A stretch of DNA of 64,000 bases from Gracilimonas sp046602855 (GTDB taxonomy: Bacteria > Bacteroidota > Rhodothermia > Balneolales > Balneolaceae), in assembly GCF_046602855.1 (NCBI RefSeq), contig NZ_JBKINJ010000001.1, positions 2,161,759-2,225,758 of the forward strand, read 5' to 3'. The notes below the pieces were generated by a model. That model was not told where the DNA came from, did no database searches, and saw only the letters and a program-made list of their open reading frames with translations. This document shows, in pieces, positions 53,517 through 62,308 of this stretch. The stretch's first letter is position 1. Every line of letters starts with the position of its first letter. The position numbers were made by a program, and so were the translations under genes.

Positions 53517-54830
53517 CTATGCTCTTCTTCGGCCTTTAATTCGACCTGTTTTCATAAATCCATCGTAGTGTCTCATCATTAAATGACTTTCTATTTGTTG
53601 AAGTGTATCTAATGCAACACCCACGATGATCAACAAACTAGTTCCTCCATAAAAGAGAGCAAAACCGGGAGTTACTCCAAACAACCCAACTGCAATAGCA
53701 GGTAGTATTGCTACAAAAGATAAAAATATAGATCCCGGTAAAGTAATCTTTGTCAAAATATTATCAATAAACTCAACTGTTTGTTTACCCGGTCGTACAC
53801 CTGGAATAAACCCACCTTGACGCTTCATAGTATCCGCCATCTCTTTTGGATTTATAGCAATGGCCGTATAGAAAAAGGTAAAGAACATACAAACAAAGAA
53901 GAAAACAATAGAATATGTTACACCTGTAAAATCAACGGACCATTGCGTCAGGAACTGTACAGTCTGGTTATCAGGGAAGAATGAACCAATTGTACTGGGA
54001 ATGAACATAATAGACTGAGCAAAGATTATCGGCATAACTCCAGCCGCATTTACTTTCAGAGGCAAATATTGGGTTGTTCCACCATACACTTTACGTCCAA
54101 CCACTCTTTTAGCATATTGAACCGGTATTTTTCGTGTTCCCTGAGTTAGAAGAACTACTGCAGCTATTACAAGTATCAGAGCAGCTACCTCAATAATTAC
54201 TAAAATAGCATTAGCTTTAGTAGTTACCTCGTTATAAAAGTTCGCCGGTAATGCAGCAATGATACCGATCATGATGATCAGTGAGATACCATTACCAATA
54301 CCACGTTCGCTGATCCTTTCACCTAACCACATTACAAATACTGTACCTGCAGTAAGTACGATCATAGCCGTGATCACAAAGAACAGTTCATTCACCACAA
54401 TTGCCTGTGGTGATGACGAAATAAGATTTATAGAGAAACCGATAGCCTGTACAGCAGTAATACCAACAGTACCATATCGAGTCATTCGAGTGATCTTTCG
54501 TCTTCCTTCCTCACCTTCTCGTTGTAATTTCTGGAAGTAAGGAACAACTGCACCCATCAACTGTATGATAATAGCAGCGGTGATATAGGGCATAATACCA
54601 AGTGCAAAAACACCTGCTCTTGAAAATGCACCCCCAACAAACAGATCGAATAATCCCAACAAGCTACTTGCTGCATTACCCGAATTGTTTATCAACTGAT
54701 TGGCGTCTACACCAGGAAGTGTAATATAACTACCCACCCGGTAAACCATCAGTATACCAACAGTGTAAAGAATTCTATTCTTTAGGTCTTCAATTTTGAA
54801 AATATTACGAAAGTTCTCTATCAGACTCAT
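53517..54830 (-). CDS. secY: Protein translocase subunit SecY
   Basis: Channel-forming subunit of the SecYEG translocon. 437 aa with ten TM segments. The plug and first helix region read YRVGSYITLPGVD, the C4 loop GGTTQYLPLKVNAAGVMPII, and cytoplasmic loop 5 NPKEMADTMKRQGGFIPGVR, which contacts SecA and ribosome. The C-terminus is short and basic (KTGRIKGRRRA). Between rplO and map. Confidence 0.98.
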   Translation of the reverse strand: MSLIENFRNIFKIEDLKNRILYTVGILMVYRVGSYITLPGVDANQLINNSGNAASSLLGLFDLFVGGAFSRAGVFALGIMPYITAAIIIQLMGAVVPYFQKLQREGEEGRRKITRMTRYGTVGITAVQAIGFSINLISSSPQAIVVNELFFVITAMIVLTAGTVFVMWLGERISERGIGNGISLIIMIGIIAALPANFYNEVTTKANAILVIIEVAALILVIAAVVLLTQGTRKIPVQYAKRVVGRKVYGGTTQYLPLKVNAAGVMPIIFAQSIMFIPSTIGSFFPDNQTVQFLTQWSVDFTGVTYSIVFFFVCMFFTFFYTAIAINPKEMADTMKRQGGFIPGVRPGKQTVEFIDNILTKITLPGSIFLSFVAILPAIAVGLFGVTPGFALFYGGTSLLIIVGVALDTLQQIESHLMMRHYDGFMKTGRIKGRRRA

Positions 54831-54850
54831 GCGTGGTCTATACTAAGCTG

Positions 54851-55309
54851 TTATTTCTTAACAATTGTTAGTGTACCACCGGCTTTATCTACTTTTTCTT
54901 CAGCAGATTTACTGGCAGCGTGCACTTCTATTTCAATTTTTTGATCTAACTCACCGCGACCCAATAATTTGATCGTATCATTTTGATGAGCTAAACCGGA
55001 ATTGATTAAATCTTCTATAGAAATCTTGGCATCCAATTTACCAGCCTCAATGAATTCACTGATAGTATGTACATTGATACCACGATTCTCAGTTCGGTTA
55101 AAGTTGGTGAAACCAAACTTAGGTACTCTTCGCTGAAGTGGCATCTGCCCACCTTCAAACCAGGCACGTTGCTTGTGACCCGATCTTGACTTTTGTCCAT
55201 TATGTCCACGGCCAGATTGTTCACCACGCCCTGAACCTTGTCCACGACCAACTCGCTTGGTATTTTTTCTATTCGGAATCGGTGCTTTTAGATTACTTAA
55301 GTCCATCAT
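54851..55309 (-). CDS. rplO: 50S ribosomal protein L15
   Basis: Late-assembly large-subunit protein. 152 aa. The glycine/arginine-rich N-terminal extension (KRVGRGQGSGRGEQSGRGHN, then GQKSRSGHKQRAWFEGGQMP) threads into 23S rRNA; the C-terminal globular domain ends with VDKAGGTLTIVKK. Two adjacent ATGs can start it. It directly follows rpsE with a 16-base gap; rpmD, normally between them, is absent. Confidence 0.97.
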   Translation of the reverse strand: MMDLSNLKAPIPNRKNTKRVGRGQGSGRGEQSGRGHNGQKSRSGHKQRAWFEGGQMPLQRRVPKFGFTNFNRTENRGINVHTISEFIEAGKLDAKISIEDLINSGLAHQNDTIKLLGRGELDQKIEIEVHAASKSAEEKVDKAGGTLTIVKK

Positions 55310-55325
55310 CTAATTCTTTATATAA

Positions 55326-55850
55326 TTATCCTTCAAATACTTTATTCAGAGAAATATCTCTTCTCTGTGCTACTTCAACAGGATCTGTAAGTTCTTTCAA
55401 TGCTGTAAATGCAGCTTTAACCATGTTGTGGGGATTTGATGATCCCTGAGACTTAGACAGAATATTATGTACACCGGCTACATCCAGTAACGATTTAACA
55501 GCACCACCTGCAATTACCCCGGTACCTTCAGCTGCAGGTCTTAGAAGAACCTTACCGGCTCCTGCTTTACCTACAATAGGGTGGTAAATACTCTTGGTCT
55601 TTGTCAGTGGAACTCTGATGAGGTTTTTCTTAGCATTATCAAATCCTTTCTGAATTGCATCAGAAACCTCATTTGCTTTTCCAAGTCCATGTCCGCAAAC
55701 ACCGTTTCCATCACCTACTACTACAATTGCATTAAAGCTGAAACGCCGTCCACCTTTTACCACTTTAGAAACACGGTTAACGTGAACCAGTTTTTCTTCG
55801 AGGTTCAAATTTGCAGCTGGTACAGATTGTTTTCTTCTTATTTTAGGCAT
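55326..55850 (-). CDS. rpsE: 30S ribosomal protein S5
   Basis: Small-subunit protein near the mRNA entry and decoding accuracy region. 174 aa. The double-stranded RNA-binding-like N-terminal domain (EKLVHVNRVSKVVKGGRRFS, then GDGNGVCGHGLGKANEVSDA) and the C-terminal domain (RPAAEGTGVIAGGAVKSLLD) are complete. Seventeen bases after rplR... the next gene downstream is rplO. Confidence 0.97.
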   Translation of the reverse strand: MPKIRRKQSVPAANLNLEEKLVHVNRVSKVVKGGRRFSFNAIVVVGDGNGVCGHGLGKANEVSDAIQKGFDNAKKNLIRVPLTKTKSIYHPIVGKAGAGKVLLRPAAEGTGVIAGGAVKSLLDVAGVHNILSKSQGSSNPHNMVKAAFTALKELTDPVEVAQRRDISLNKVFEG

Positions 55851-55866
55851 TTTTGTCCCAATTCAA

Positions 55867-56205
55867 TTAAAAGTCTAATCCACCATCGCGGGCGCCTTCT
55901 GCAGCAGCCTTCACGATGCCGTGATATTTGTAACCACTACGGTCAAATACCACTTTATTAATTCCTTTGTCCTGAGCAGCTTTTGCAATTTCAGAACCTG
56001 CTTCTTTAGCATTTTCAACACCACTGTTTACTTTTGTAGAAGCAACTGTAGCGCCTTCCATGTCATCAATCAATTGCAGGTATGTATATTTACTGCTCTT
56101 ATATATACTCAAACGAGGTCTCTCAGAAGTTCCTTTGACAGTAGATCGAATTCTTCTTCTGATCTTATTTCTTCGTTCAGTTTTCTTTTTTTGCTTCTTA
56201 TTCAT
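55867..56205 (-). CDS. rplR: 50S ribosomal protein L18
   Basis: Binds 5S rRNA and places it in the central protuberance with L5. 112 aa: a basic N-terminal arm (KKQKKKTERRNKIRRRIRST), RPRLSIYKSSKYTYLQLIDD, and the C-terminal VVFDRSGYKYHGIVKAAAEG. Short for the family by a few residues but complete. Between rplF and rpsE. Confidence 0.97.
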   Translation of the reverse strand: MNKKQKKKTERRNKIRRRIRSTVKGTSERPRLSIYKSSKYTYLQLIDDMEGATVASTKVNSGVENAKEAGSEIAKAAQDKGINKVVFDRSGYKYHGIVKAAAEGARDGGLDF

Positions 56206-56216
56206 TTTTATATCCT

Positions 56217-56771
56217 CTATTTAGCAGCTGACTTACCGGCTTTACGACGTACCTGCTCACCGAGATATCTGATACCTTTTCCTTTATAGGGCTCAGGTTT
56301 CCTGAATGATCTGATCTTGGCAGACACTTGACCTACCATTTCCTTATCCACTCCGGAGATGACAATAATAGGGTTTTTACTGGTTTTAGTATCAACCTCT
56401 ATGGTAATGCCCTCAGGTGGCACAAAGAAAATTGGGTGAGAATAACCAAGGTTTAATTCAAGGACGTCCCCACTGATAGATGCTCTGTATCCAACACCTA
56501 TGATTTCAAGTTTTTTGGTGTAACCTTCGCTTACACCTACAACGGCATTGCTGATCAAAGCCCGGAATAATCCATGTAATGCACGGTTAGACTTTTCGTC
56601 ATTATTCCGTTTAATGATCAATTCACTATCACTTTTTTCAATAGTGATATTTGGGTGAATGCGAAGTGTATTGGTTCCTTTATCTCCTTTAAAAGTTGCA
56701 ATGTTGTCAGCATCAATACTGAATTCAACTTTGTCAGAAATAGGTACCGGTAAATTTCCAATTCGAGACAT
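56217..56771 (-). CDS. rplF: 50S ribosomal protein L6
   Basis: Two-domain protein near the sarcin-ricin loop and factor-binding site. 184 aa: MSRIGNLPVPISDKVEF opens domain 1, GYTKKLEIIGVGYRA joins the domains, and domain 2 ends with the signature PEPYKGKGIRYLGEQVRRKA. Between rpsH and rplR. Confidence 0.97.
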   Translation of the reverse strand: MSRIGNLPVPISDKVEFSIDADNIATFKGDKGTNTLRIHPNITIEKSDSELIIKRNNDEKSNRALHGLFRALISNAVVGVSEGYTKKLEIIGVGYRASISGDVLELNLGYSHPIFFVPPEGITIEVDTKTSKNPIIVISGVDKEMVGQVSAKIRSFRKPEPYKGKGIRYLGEQVRRKAGKSAAK

Positions 56772-56788
56772 TTTTCAAAAACTGTTTT

Positions 56789-57181
56789 TTAGTAAATGGT
56801 GCATAGTATCTCGCCGCCTACATTAAGCTTGCGAGCTTCTTTATCGGTCATTACACCTTTGGATGTAGAAAGAATTACAATACCAAGTCCGTTTTGTGAA
56901 CGTGGAACATTATTTCCACCTTCATAAACCCTGAGACCAGGTTTTGATAATCTTTTCATACTTCGGATCACAGGATGCCCGTATGAGTCATATTTCAGAA
57001 ACAAACGGATAATTCCTTGTTTACCATCCTCAATATCAATGTATTTAGAGATATAACCTTTGTCTGCCAAGATCTTTGTCATGGCTCGCTTCAGTTTAGA
57101 AGCGGGTATATCTACTCTTCTGTGCCCGGCTTGTTGGGCATTTCTTATACGTGTTAAATAATCTGCAATAGGATCTGTCAT
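56789..57181 (-). CDS. rpsH: 30S ribosomal protein S8
   Basis: Binds the central domain of 16S rRNA; in some bacteria it also represses the spc operon. 130 aa: MTDPIADYLTRIRNAQQAGH, IDIEDGKQGIIRLFLKYDS, and the C-terminal signature GLGIVILSTSKGVMTDKEAR. Between rpsN and rplF. Confidence 0.97.
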   Translation of the reverse strand: MTDPIADYLTRIRNAQQAGHRRVDIPASKLKRAMTKILADKGYISKYIDIEDGKQGIIRLFLKYDSYGHPVIRSMKRLSKPGLRVYEGGNNVPRSQNGLGIVILSTSKGVMTDKEARKLNVGGEILCTIY

Positions 57182-57198
57182 CGATTCCTTCTTTATTG

Positions 57199-57468
57199 TT
57201 ACCAGCTTGCTTTTCGTACACCAGGAATCTTACCAGCGAGGGCAAGTTCACGAAATTTGATCCGTGAAATTCCATACTTACTAATATAGCCTCTGCTTCT
57301 TCCTGTGATGTTACAACGATTTCTAACCCTAGTAGGACTAGCATCGCGTGGAAGTTTTTGCAGGCCTTCGTAGTCACCGGCTTCTTTCAGCTTACGGCGC
57401 TTTTCAGCATACTTTTCTACTGTTTCTATTCTCTTTTTGTTGCGTGCTATCCAAGCTTTCTTAGCCAT
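57199..57468 (-). CDS. rpsN: 30S ribosomal protein S14, long zinc-independent form
   Basis: Head protein. 89 aa, the long form that lacks the zinc knuckle: only one Cys (RNRCNITGRSRGYISKYGIS) remains where zinc-binding S14 has four. N-terminal MAKKAWIARNKKRIETVEKY. This long form is common in Bacteroidota and Proteobacteria. Between rplE and rpsH. Confidence 0.97.
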   Translation of the reverse strand: MAKKAWIARNKKRIETVEKYAEKRRKLKEAGDYEGLQKLPRDASPTRVRNRCNITGRSRGYISKYGISRIKFRELALAGKIPGVRKASW

Positions 57469-57480
57469 AATAGAATATCC

Positions 57481-58032
57481 TTAATTTCTCGTTTTAAATG
57501 GCATTCCAAAGTGCTTAAGCAGGGCGTAAGCTTCTTCATCCGTTTCTGCAGAAGTTACAAAAGTTATATCCATACCATGGACCTTTGAAACTTTGTCAGT
57601 ATCAATTTCCGGGAAAATTGTGTGTTCTTTAATGCCCAAGGTATAATTACCTCGGCCATCAAAACTTTTATCCGGAACTCCCTGGAAGTCACGAGTTCTT
57701 GGCAGTGCCAAGTTTACAAGTCGATCCAGAAATTCAAACATGATGCGCTGGCGAAGAGTAACTTTACAGCCAATTGGCATGCCTTCACGCAGCTTAAAGT
57801 TTGATATAGATTTTTTCGCTTTGGTAGTTACCGGTTGTTGACCGGTAATTGCGGCTACATTATCTACAACTGTATCTAAAACTTTTTTATCAGTTATAGC
57901 GTCGCCTACACCTACATTTATTACTATTTTTTGAAGTTTGGGTATGGCCATTGGGTTTTCATACTCAAACTCTTCGCGTAAACTATCGCGAATTTCTTCT
58001 TTGTACTGTATATATAATCTTGCTTCAGCCAT
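57481..58032 (-). CDS. rplE: 50S ribosomal protein L5
   Basis: 5S rRNA-binding protein of the central protuberance that touches S13 and P-site tRNA. 183 aa: NPMAIPKLQKIVINVGVGDA, TGQQPVTTKAKKSISNFKLR, and DRLVNLALPRTRDFQGV are all conserved, and the C-terminal half (GIKEHTIFPEIDTDKVSKVH) is complete. Between rplX and rpsN. Confidence 0.97.
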   Translation of the reverse strand: MAEARLYIQYKEEIRDSLREEFEYENPMAIPKLQKIVINVGVGDAITDKKVLDTVVDNVAAITGQQPVTTKAKKSISNFKLREGMPIGCKVTLRQRIMFEFLDRLVNLALPRTRDFQGVPDKSFDGRGNYTLGIKEHTIFPEIDTDKVSKVHGMDITFVTSAETDEEAYALLKHFGMPFKTRN

Positions 58033-58047
58033 TGCTATCTATATGCG

Positions 58048-58401
58048 TTATTTATCCAGCATTTCGCCACTGGTCTTGGCATATCGAACCCAACGGCCTT
58101 TACCGTTTTCTTCAATACGCTTACGACCTACTCTTGTTGGTTCGTCTGTAGTTGGGTCAATAACCATAACATTAGATATATGGACTGAACCCTCTCTTTT
58201 AAGACGACCACCCTGTGGATTATCCTGGGTTGGCTTTTCATGATGGGTTTTCATATTGATGCCTTCTACGAGCACACGCTCTTCAGTAGGCATAACCATC
58301 AATACACGGCCTCTTTTACCTTTATCGTTACCGGCAATGACCAATACATCATCACCTTTCTTAACGTTTAATTTCTTTTGTTTATTGAACCTGCGTGGCA
58401 T
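58048..58401 (-). CDS. rplX: 50S ribosomal protein L24
   Basis: Assembly-initiating large-subunit protein at the exit tunnel rim. 117 aa: the KOW motif (VKKGDDVLVIAGNDKGKRGR type: NVKKGDDVLVIAGNDKGKRG) and the signature INMKTHHEKPTQDNPQGG. The family C-terminal loop is present. Between rplN and rplE. Confidence 0.97.
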   Translation of the reverse strand: MPRRFNKQKKLNVKKGDDVLVIAGNDKGKRGRVLMVMPTEERVLVEGINMKTHHEKPTQDNPQGGRLKREGSVHISNVMVIDPTTDEPTRVGRKRIEENGKGRWVRYAKTSGEMLDK

Positions 58402-58416
58402 ACTCTAATTCCTTTT

Positions 58417-58785
58417 TTAAAGTACTTCCGGTGCAAGCGACACGATTCTCATGAAGCTCTTTTCACGAAGTTCTCTGGCAACTGGGCCAAAAATACGTGT
58501 ACCTACCGGTTCTTGATCTTTATTAATAATAACCGCAGCATTTTCATCAAAACGAATGTAACTACCATCCTTTCTGCGGAATTCTTTTCTAGTTCTTACA
58601 ATAACAGCTTTAATAACCTCGCCTTTTTTGACGTTACCACCTGGTATTGCAGTTTTTACAGATGCGGATATCAGATCACCTATTCTTGCATATCGTCGTT
58701 TAGAATCACCTAAAACTTTGATACACATCAGCTTTCTGGCACCGCTGTTGTCTGCTACATTTAATGTCGTATTCGTTTGAATCAT
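58417..58785 (-). CDS. rplN: 50S ribosomal protein L14
   Basis: Interface protein forming bridges with 16S rRNA and binding the silencing factor RsfS. 122 aa, highly conserved: MIQTNTTLNVADNSGARKLM, GGNVKKGEVIKAVIVRTRKE, DENAAVIINKDQEPVGTRIF and the C-terminal RIVSLAPEVL. Between rpsQ and rplX. Confidence 0.98.
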   Translation of the reverse strand: MIQTNTTLNVADNSGARKLMCIKVLGDSKRRYARIGDLISASVKTAIPGGNVKKGEVIKAVIVRTRKEFRRKDGSYIRFDENAAVIINKDQEPVGTRIFGPVARELREKSFMRIVSLAPEVL

Positions 58786-58809
58786 CGCTAATTCCTAATG
58801 CTCTATTCG

Positions 58810-59073
58810 TTACTTAGCTTTTTCGACGATATCAACCAATCGCCATGATTTTCGCTTTGAAAGTGGTCTTGTAGACATGATATGAACTTTATCACCGACG
58901 TTTGCTTCATTGTTCTCGTCGTGTGCCATATACTTGGTAGTCTTGGTAATGTACTTTCCATAAATGGAATGCTTTACCTGACGATCTACTGCAACCGTTA
59001 TACTTTTGTCCATACTGTTACTCACAACATGTCCAATTCTTTCTCGTCTTCGGGCTCTTTCTGTTTGTGCCAT
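58810..59073 (-). CDS. rpsQ: 30S ribosomal protein S17
   Basis: OB-fold primary 16S-binding protein. 87 aa from ATG 59071-59073: a basic start (MAQTERARRRERIGHVVSNS), VDRQVKHSIYGKYITKTTKY, and GDKVHIMSTRPLSKRKSWRL. The frame continues 21 codons upstream into rpmC without homology. Ten bases separate it from rpmC. Confidence 0.97.
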   Translation of the reverse strand: MAQTERARRRERIGHVVSNSMDKSITVAVDRQVKHSIYGKYITKTTKYMAHDENNEANVGDKVHIMSTRPLSKRKSWRLVDIVEKAK

Positions 59074-59083
59074 AATTAAATCT

Positions 59084-59287
59084 TTATGCTTGTTCAGCAC
59101 TACGTTTTTCATTAATAATTGTCTCAAGTCGAGCAACTTCTCGTCTATGATTTCTCAATCTTGCCGGGTTTTCTAATTGACCCGTAACAGATTTAGAGAA
59201 TCTTAGGTTTTGTAGTACTTCACGCTCGTCTTTAAGACGGGCTTTTAATTCAGTAAGTGTTAGATCTCTTAATTCGTGTGCTTTCAT
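59084..59287 (-). CDS. rpmC: 50S ribosomal protein L29
   Basis: Small helical hairpin at the exit tunnel, part of the docking site for trigger factor and SRP. 67 aa: MKAHELRDLTLTELKARLKD, then the conserved LQNLRFSKSVTGQLENPARL. One base after the rplP stop, so coupled. Confidence 0.97.
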   Translation of the reverse strand: MKAHELRDLTLTELKARLKDEREVLQNLRFSKSVTGQLENPARLRNHRREVARLETIINEKRSAEQA

Positions 59288-59288
59288 C

Positions 59289-59711
59289 CTATCCTTCCTG
59301 ATAATCTCTTCTTACAACAAATTTTGTTTTAATCGGAAGTTTATGAGCAGCACGCCTCAAAGCTTCTTTCGCTCTTTCTTCGTTAACACCGGCGATCTCA
59401 AAAAGAATACGGCCTGGTTTAACAACAGCAACCCAATGATCCAAAGCTCCTTTACCTTTACCCATACGGGTTTCAGCCGGTTTGCTTGTCATAGGTCGGT
59501 CCGGGAAAATTCTAATAAATGTTTGTCCGTCTCTCTGCAGTGAACGTGCAATAGCAATACGGCAAGCTTCAATTTGTCGTGAAGTGATGAACTTAGGCTC
59601 CATAGCTTTCAGTCCAAAATCACCAAAGTTTATGACATGGCCCCGCGTTGCGTTACCCTTCAGCTTGTCGCGATGGACACGGCGTCTCTGAACTCTTTTT
59701 GGCTCTAACAT
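59289..59711 (-). CDS. rplP: 50S ribosomal protein L16
   Basis: Late-assembly protein at the A-site tRNA elbow. 140 aa: MLEPKRVQRRRVHRDKLKGN, INFGDFGLKAMEPKFITSRQ, PDRPMTSKPAETRMGKGKGA and the C-terminal ALRRAAHKLPIKTKFVVR. The arginine carrying hydroxylation in E. coli (R81) lies in the conserved MGKGKG region. Between rpsC and rpmC. Confidence 0.97.
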   Translation of the reverse strand: MLEPKRVQRRRVHRDKLKGNATRGHVINFGDFGLKAMEPKFITSRQIEACRIAIARSLQRDGQTFIRIFPDRPMTSKPAETRMGKGKGALDHWVAVVKPGRILFEIAGVNEERAKEALRRAAHKLPIKTKFVVRRDYQEG

Positions 59712-59733
59712 CGTTTCTTATTAACTGTTTTTA

Positions 59734-60483
59734 TTAAGATCTATTTCTATTTCTGCTGCGTCGGCGACTTCTTCGTCCTTTGTCATCTCCGCCTCTTCGT
59801 TTACCTCTGCCGGAGTCAGAATCTCGACCGGTTTGTGTACCAGGCGTCAAATCAACATCACCTATAATCTCACCTTTAAAGATCCAAACTGTTACTCCAA
59901 TTGACCCATAAATGGTATTTGAAGTAGAAGTAGCATAATCAATGTCTGCACGTAAAGTATGCAAAGGAATTTGGCCTTCTTTATACTGCTCAGTACGTGC
60001 CATTTCAGCACCGCCTAAACGACCTGCACAGCGTACTTTTATACCTTTGGCTCCCATACGCATTGCAGATGAGATGGCAGTTTTCATAGCTCTTCTGAAT
60101 GAAACTCTTGCTTGTAACTGCTGAGCTATATTCTGTGCTACAAGACTGGCGTCTAATTCAGGACGTTTGATCTCACTAACATTGATCTGAACTTCTTTAC
60201 TGGTAATTTTTTTGAGCTCTTCTCGAAGTAATTCGATCTGCTCACCACCCTTACCAATAATTACACCAGGCCTGCTTGTTCTAAGAGTAAGCAGAATTCT
60301 TTTTGGTGTCCGTTCAATGATTACGTTAGATAGACCACCATTTCGTAGCCTTGTGTGCAAGTACTCACGAAGTTTTTCGTCTTCAATGATGAGACTTGGC
60401 TGGTTCTCTTCAGAAAACCAGTTGGAATCCCATCCGCGAATTATGCCTAATCTAAAACCAGTTGGATTTGTTTTTTGTCCCAA
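59734..60483 (-). CDS. rpsC: 30S ribosomal protein S3 with basic C-terminal tail
   Basis: Part of the mRNA entry channel. 249 aa: MGQKTNPTGFRLGIIRGWDS, the KH domain with TSRPGVIIGKGGEQIELLRE, and the C-terminal domain (GRLGGAEMARTEQYKEGQIP). The last ~35 residues are an Arg/Gly/Asp-rich tail (GRDSDSGRGKRRGGDDKGRR), longer than in E. coli. Between rplV and rplP. Confidence 0.97.
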   Translation of the reverse strand: MGQKTNPTGFRLGIIRGWDSNWFSEENQPSLIIEDEKLREYLHTRLRNGGLSNVIIERTPKRILLTLRTSRPGVIIGKGGEQIELLREELKKITSKEVQINVSEIKRPELDASLVAQNIAQQLQARVSFRRAMKTAISSAMRMGAKGIKVRCAGRLGGAEMARTEQYKEGQIPLHTLRADIDYATSTSNTIYGSIGVTVWIFKGEIIGDVDLTPGTQTGRDSDSGRGKRRGGDDKGRRSRRRSRNRNRS

Positions 60484-60495
60484 GGTATTTATCGT

Positions 60496-60873
60496 TTATT
60501 CGTTTACACTTTCTTGATCACGCTTTGCCACTTTTACTGTGATATGGCATGAACGTTTATTAATTCGATGAGCTCTACCCATCGGTGCAGGCTGTATTCT
60601 TTTCAGAGTTACACCCTCATCTACATATATTTCCTTTATATAAAGGTCTTCATCATCAAAGCGCTCTTCCTGAAACTTATCACGTAAATTTGCAGCTGCA
60701 GATTTTATCACTTTGATAACATCTTCAGCAGTTGCTTTTTTAGTGTATTCTAAGCGCTTTATAGCTTTTTCTACTGATTTACCACGAACAGCATCTACCA
60801 CCAAACGAACCTTTCTAGGGGCTTTCCTAAGGTGCTTTTGAACTGCGCGTGCTTCTAAAACTGGAGTATCCAT
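60496..60873 (-). CDS. rplV: 50S ribosomal protein L22
   Basis: Lines the exit tunnel constriction with an extended loop. 125 aa: LRKAPRKVRLVVDAVRGKSV, AANLRDKFQEERFDDEDLYI, and the hairpin and C-terminus RIQPAPMGRAHRINKRSCHI. Between rpsS and rpsC. Confidence 0.97.
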   Translation of the reverse strand: MDTPVLEARAVQKHLRKAPRKVRLVVDAVRGKSVEKAIKRLEYTKKATAEDVIKVIKSAAANLRDKFQEERFDDEDLYIKEIYVDEGVTLKRIQPAPMGRAHRINKRSCHITVKVAKRDQESVNE

Positions 60874-60890
60874 CTCTTATATCCGATTAA

Positions 60891-61163
60891 TTATTTAGCT
60901 GCTTTTTTCAATGGGTGTCCACGGAATGTTCTTGTAGGAGCAAATTCTCCTAACTTGTGTCCAACCATATTTTCAGTGATAAAAACAGGGATAAATTGTT
61001 TACCGTTATGAACTGCTATGGTCAATCCCATAAAATCAGGAGTTACCATAGAACTACGTGACCAGGTTTTGATCACTTTCTTGGATCCACTTTCCTGAGC
61101 TTCATCAATTTTTCTTTGAAGCTTATAATAAACAAATGGCCCTTTTTTCAGTGAGCGTGGCAT
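60891..61163 (-). CDS. rpsS: 30S ribosomal protein S19
   Basis: Head protein contacting S13 and A-site tRNA. 90 aa: MPRSLKKGPFVYYKLQRKID, IKTWSRSSMVTPDFMGLTIA, and the C-terminal GHKLGEFAPTRTFRGHPLKK. Between rplB and rplV. Confidence 0.97.
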   Translation of the reverse strand: MPRSLKKGPFVYYKLQRKIDEAQESGSKKVIKTWSRSSMVTPDFMGLTIAVHNGKQFIPVFITENMVGHKLGEFAPTRTFRGHPLKKAAK

Positions 61164-61173
61164 ACTTATCTAA

Positions 61174-62007
61174 TTATTTTTTCTTAGTTTTTCTTCTTCT
61201 GACGATATACTTCGAAGATAATTTATTTCTGTTTCGGGTCTTTTTACCCTTAGCAGACTGGCCCCACGGTGATCTAGGATGACCTCCGGAAGCTTTACCT
61301 TCACCACCACCCATTGGGTGATCAACAGGGTTCATTGCAACACCACGTGTTTGTGGGCGTTTTCCCTTCCATCTGCTCCTACCTGCTTTAGCGATAGTAG
61401 TATTCATGTGATCCGGGTTACTGGTTTCACCAACCGTTGCATAGCAACTTCCCAATATCATTCGTACTTCACCTGATGGTAGCTTTATACTTACATACTT
61501 TCCTTGCTTTCCAAGAAGCTGTGCACCTGTACCGGCACTACGACAAAGGGTTCCACCTTGTCCCGGGTGTAATTCAATATTATGAATAAATGTACCAGGA
61601 GGCATCTTGATCATCGGTGAAGCATTTCCTAAATCCGGAGCTGCATTTTCACCCGATATAATAGTATCTCCAACTTGTAATTTATTCGGTGCAAGAATAT
61701 ATCGTCGTTCACCATCTGCGTATGCAATTAAAGCAATACGTGCTGATCGGTTAGGATCATATTCAATAGTTTGGACTAAAGCCGGTATATCGTATTTATT
61801 TCTTTTGAAATCAATGATTCGATAACGACGTTTATGTCCACCACCACGGTGACGCGATGTAATTCTTCCATATCTGTTACGACCACCGGATGAATGTTTT
61901 CCAGCTAATAAAGCCTTTAACGGCTCTTTAGTTGTAATATCATCAAAAACAGGAGCAATTCTGTGTCTTGTTCCCGGTGTAATTGGTTTTAATTTCTTAG
62001 TAGGCAT
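61174..62007 (-). CDS. rplB: 50S ribosomal protein L2
   Basis: Essential for peptidyl transfer and subunit association. 277 aa: KPITPGTRHRIAPVF, HSSGGRNRYGRITSRHRGGG, the SH3-like core (EYDPNRSARIALIAYADGER), and the C-terminal catalytic-site region with VAMNPVDHPMGGGEGKASGG, containing the functional His. Between rplW and rpsS. Confidence 0.98.
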   Translation of the reverse strand: MPTKKLKPITPGTRHRIAPVFDDITTKEPLKALLAGKHSSGGRNRYGRITSRHRGGGHKRRYRIIDFKRNKYDIPALVQTIEYDPNRSARIALIAYADGERRYILAPNKLQVGDTIISGENAAPDLGNASPMIKMPPGTFIHNIELHPGQGGTLCRSAGTGAQLLGKQGKYVSIKLPSGEVRMILGSCYATVGETSNPDHMNTTIAKAGRSRWKGKRPQTRGVAMNPVDHPMGGGEGKASGGHPRSPWGQSAKGKKTRNRNKLSSKYIVRRRKTKKK

Positions 62008-62020
62008 TATTCTCTAGATC

Positions 62021-62308
62021 TTAAATTTCAGCAAAGAAATCAATTTCGCCTTCTTTGATTGTTACAATCGCTTTTTTCCAAACTTTAGTACGACCGCCTT
62101 GATATCCACTTCTGGTATAACGGCCTTTAGGTTTAGAAGGCATGATAGCTGTATTTACTTTAGCTACTTTAACACCTGGATAAGCATCTTCTACTGCTTT
62201 TTTGATCTCAGGCTTATTTGCATTCTTAGCTACTTCAAAGGTGTACTTATTTTCTTCCTGAAGTCGGCTTAATTTTTCTGTTATAACTGGTTTAATAATT
62301 ATACTCAT
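62021..62308 (-). CDS. rplW: 50S ribosomal protein L23
   Basis: Exit-tunnel protein, docking site for trigger factor and SRP. 95 aa: IIKPVITEKLSRLQEENKYT, KKAVEDAYPGVKVAKVNTAI, and PSKPKGRYTRSGYQGGRTKV, with a short acidic end. Its start overlaps the rplD stop by 4 bases (ATGA). Confidence 0.97.
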   Translation of the reverse strand: MSIIIKPVITEKLSRLQEENKYTFEVAKNANKPEIKKAVEDAYPGVKVAKVNTAIMPSKPKGRYTRSGYQGGRTKVWKKAIVTIKEGEIDFFAEI

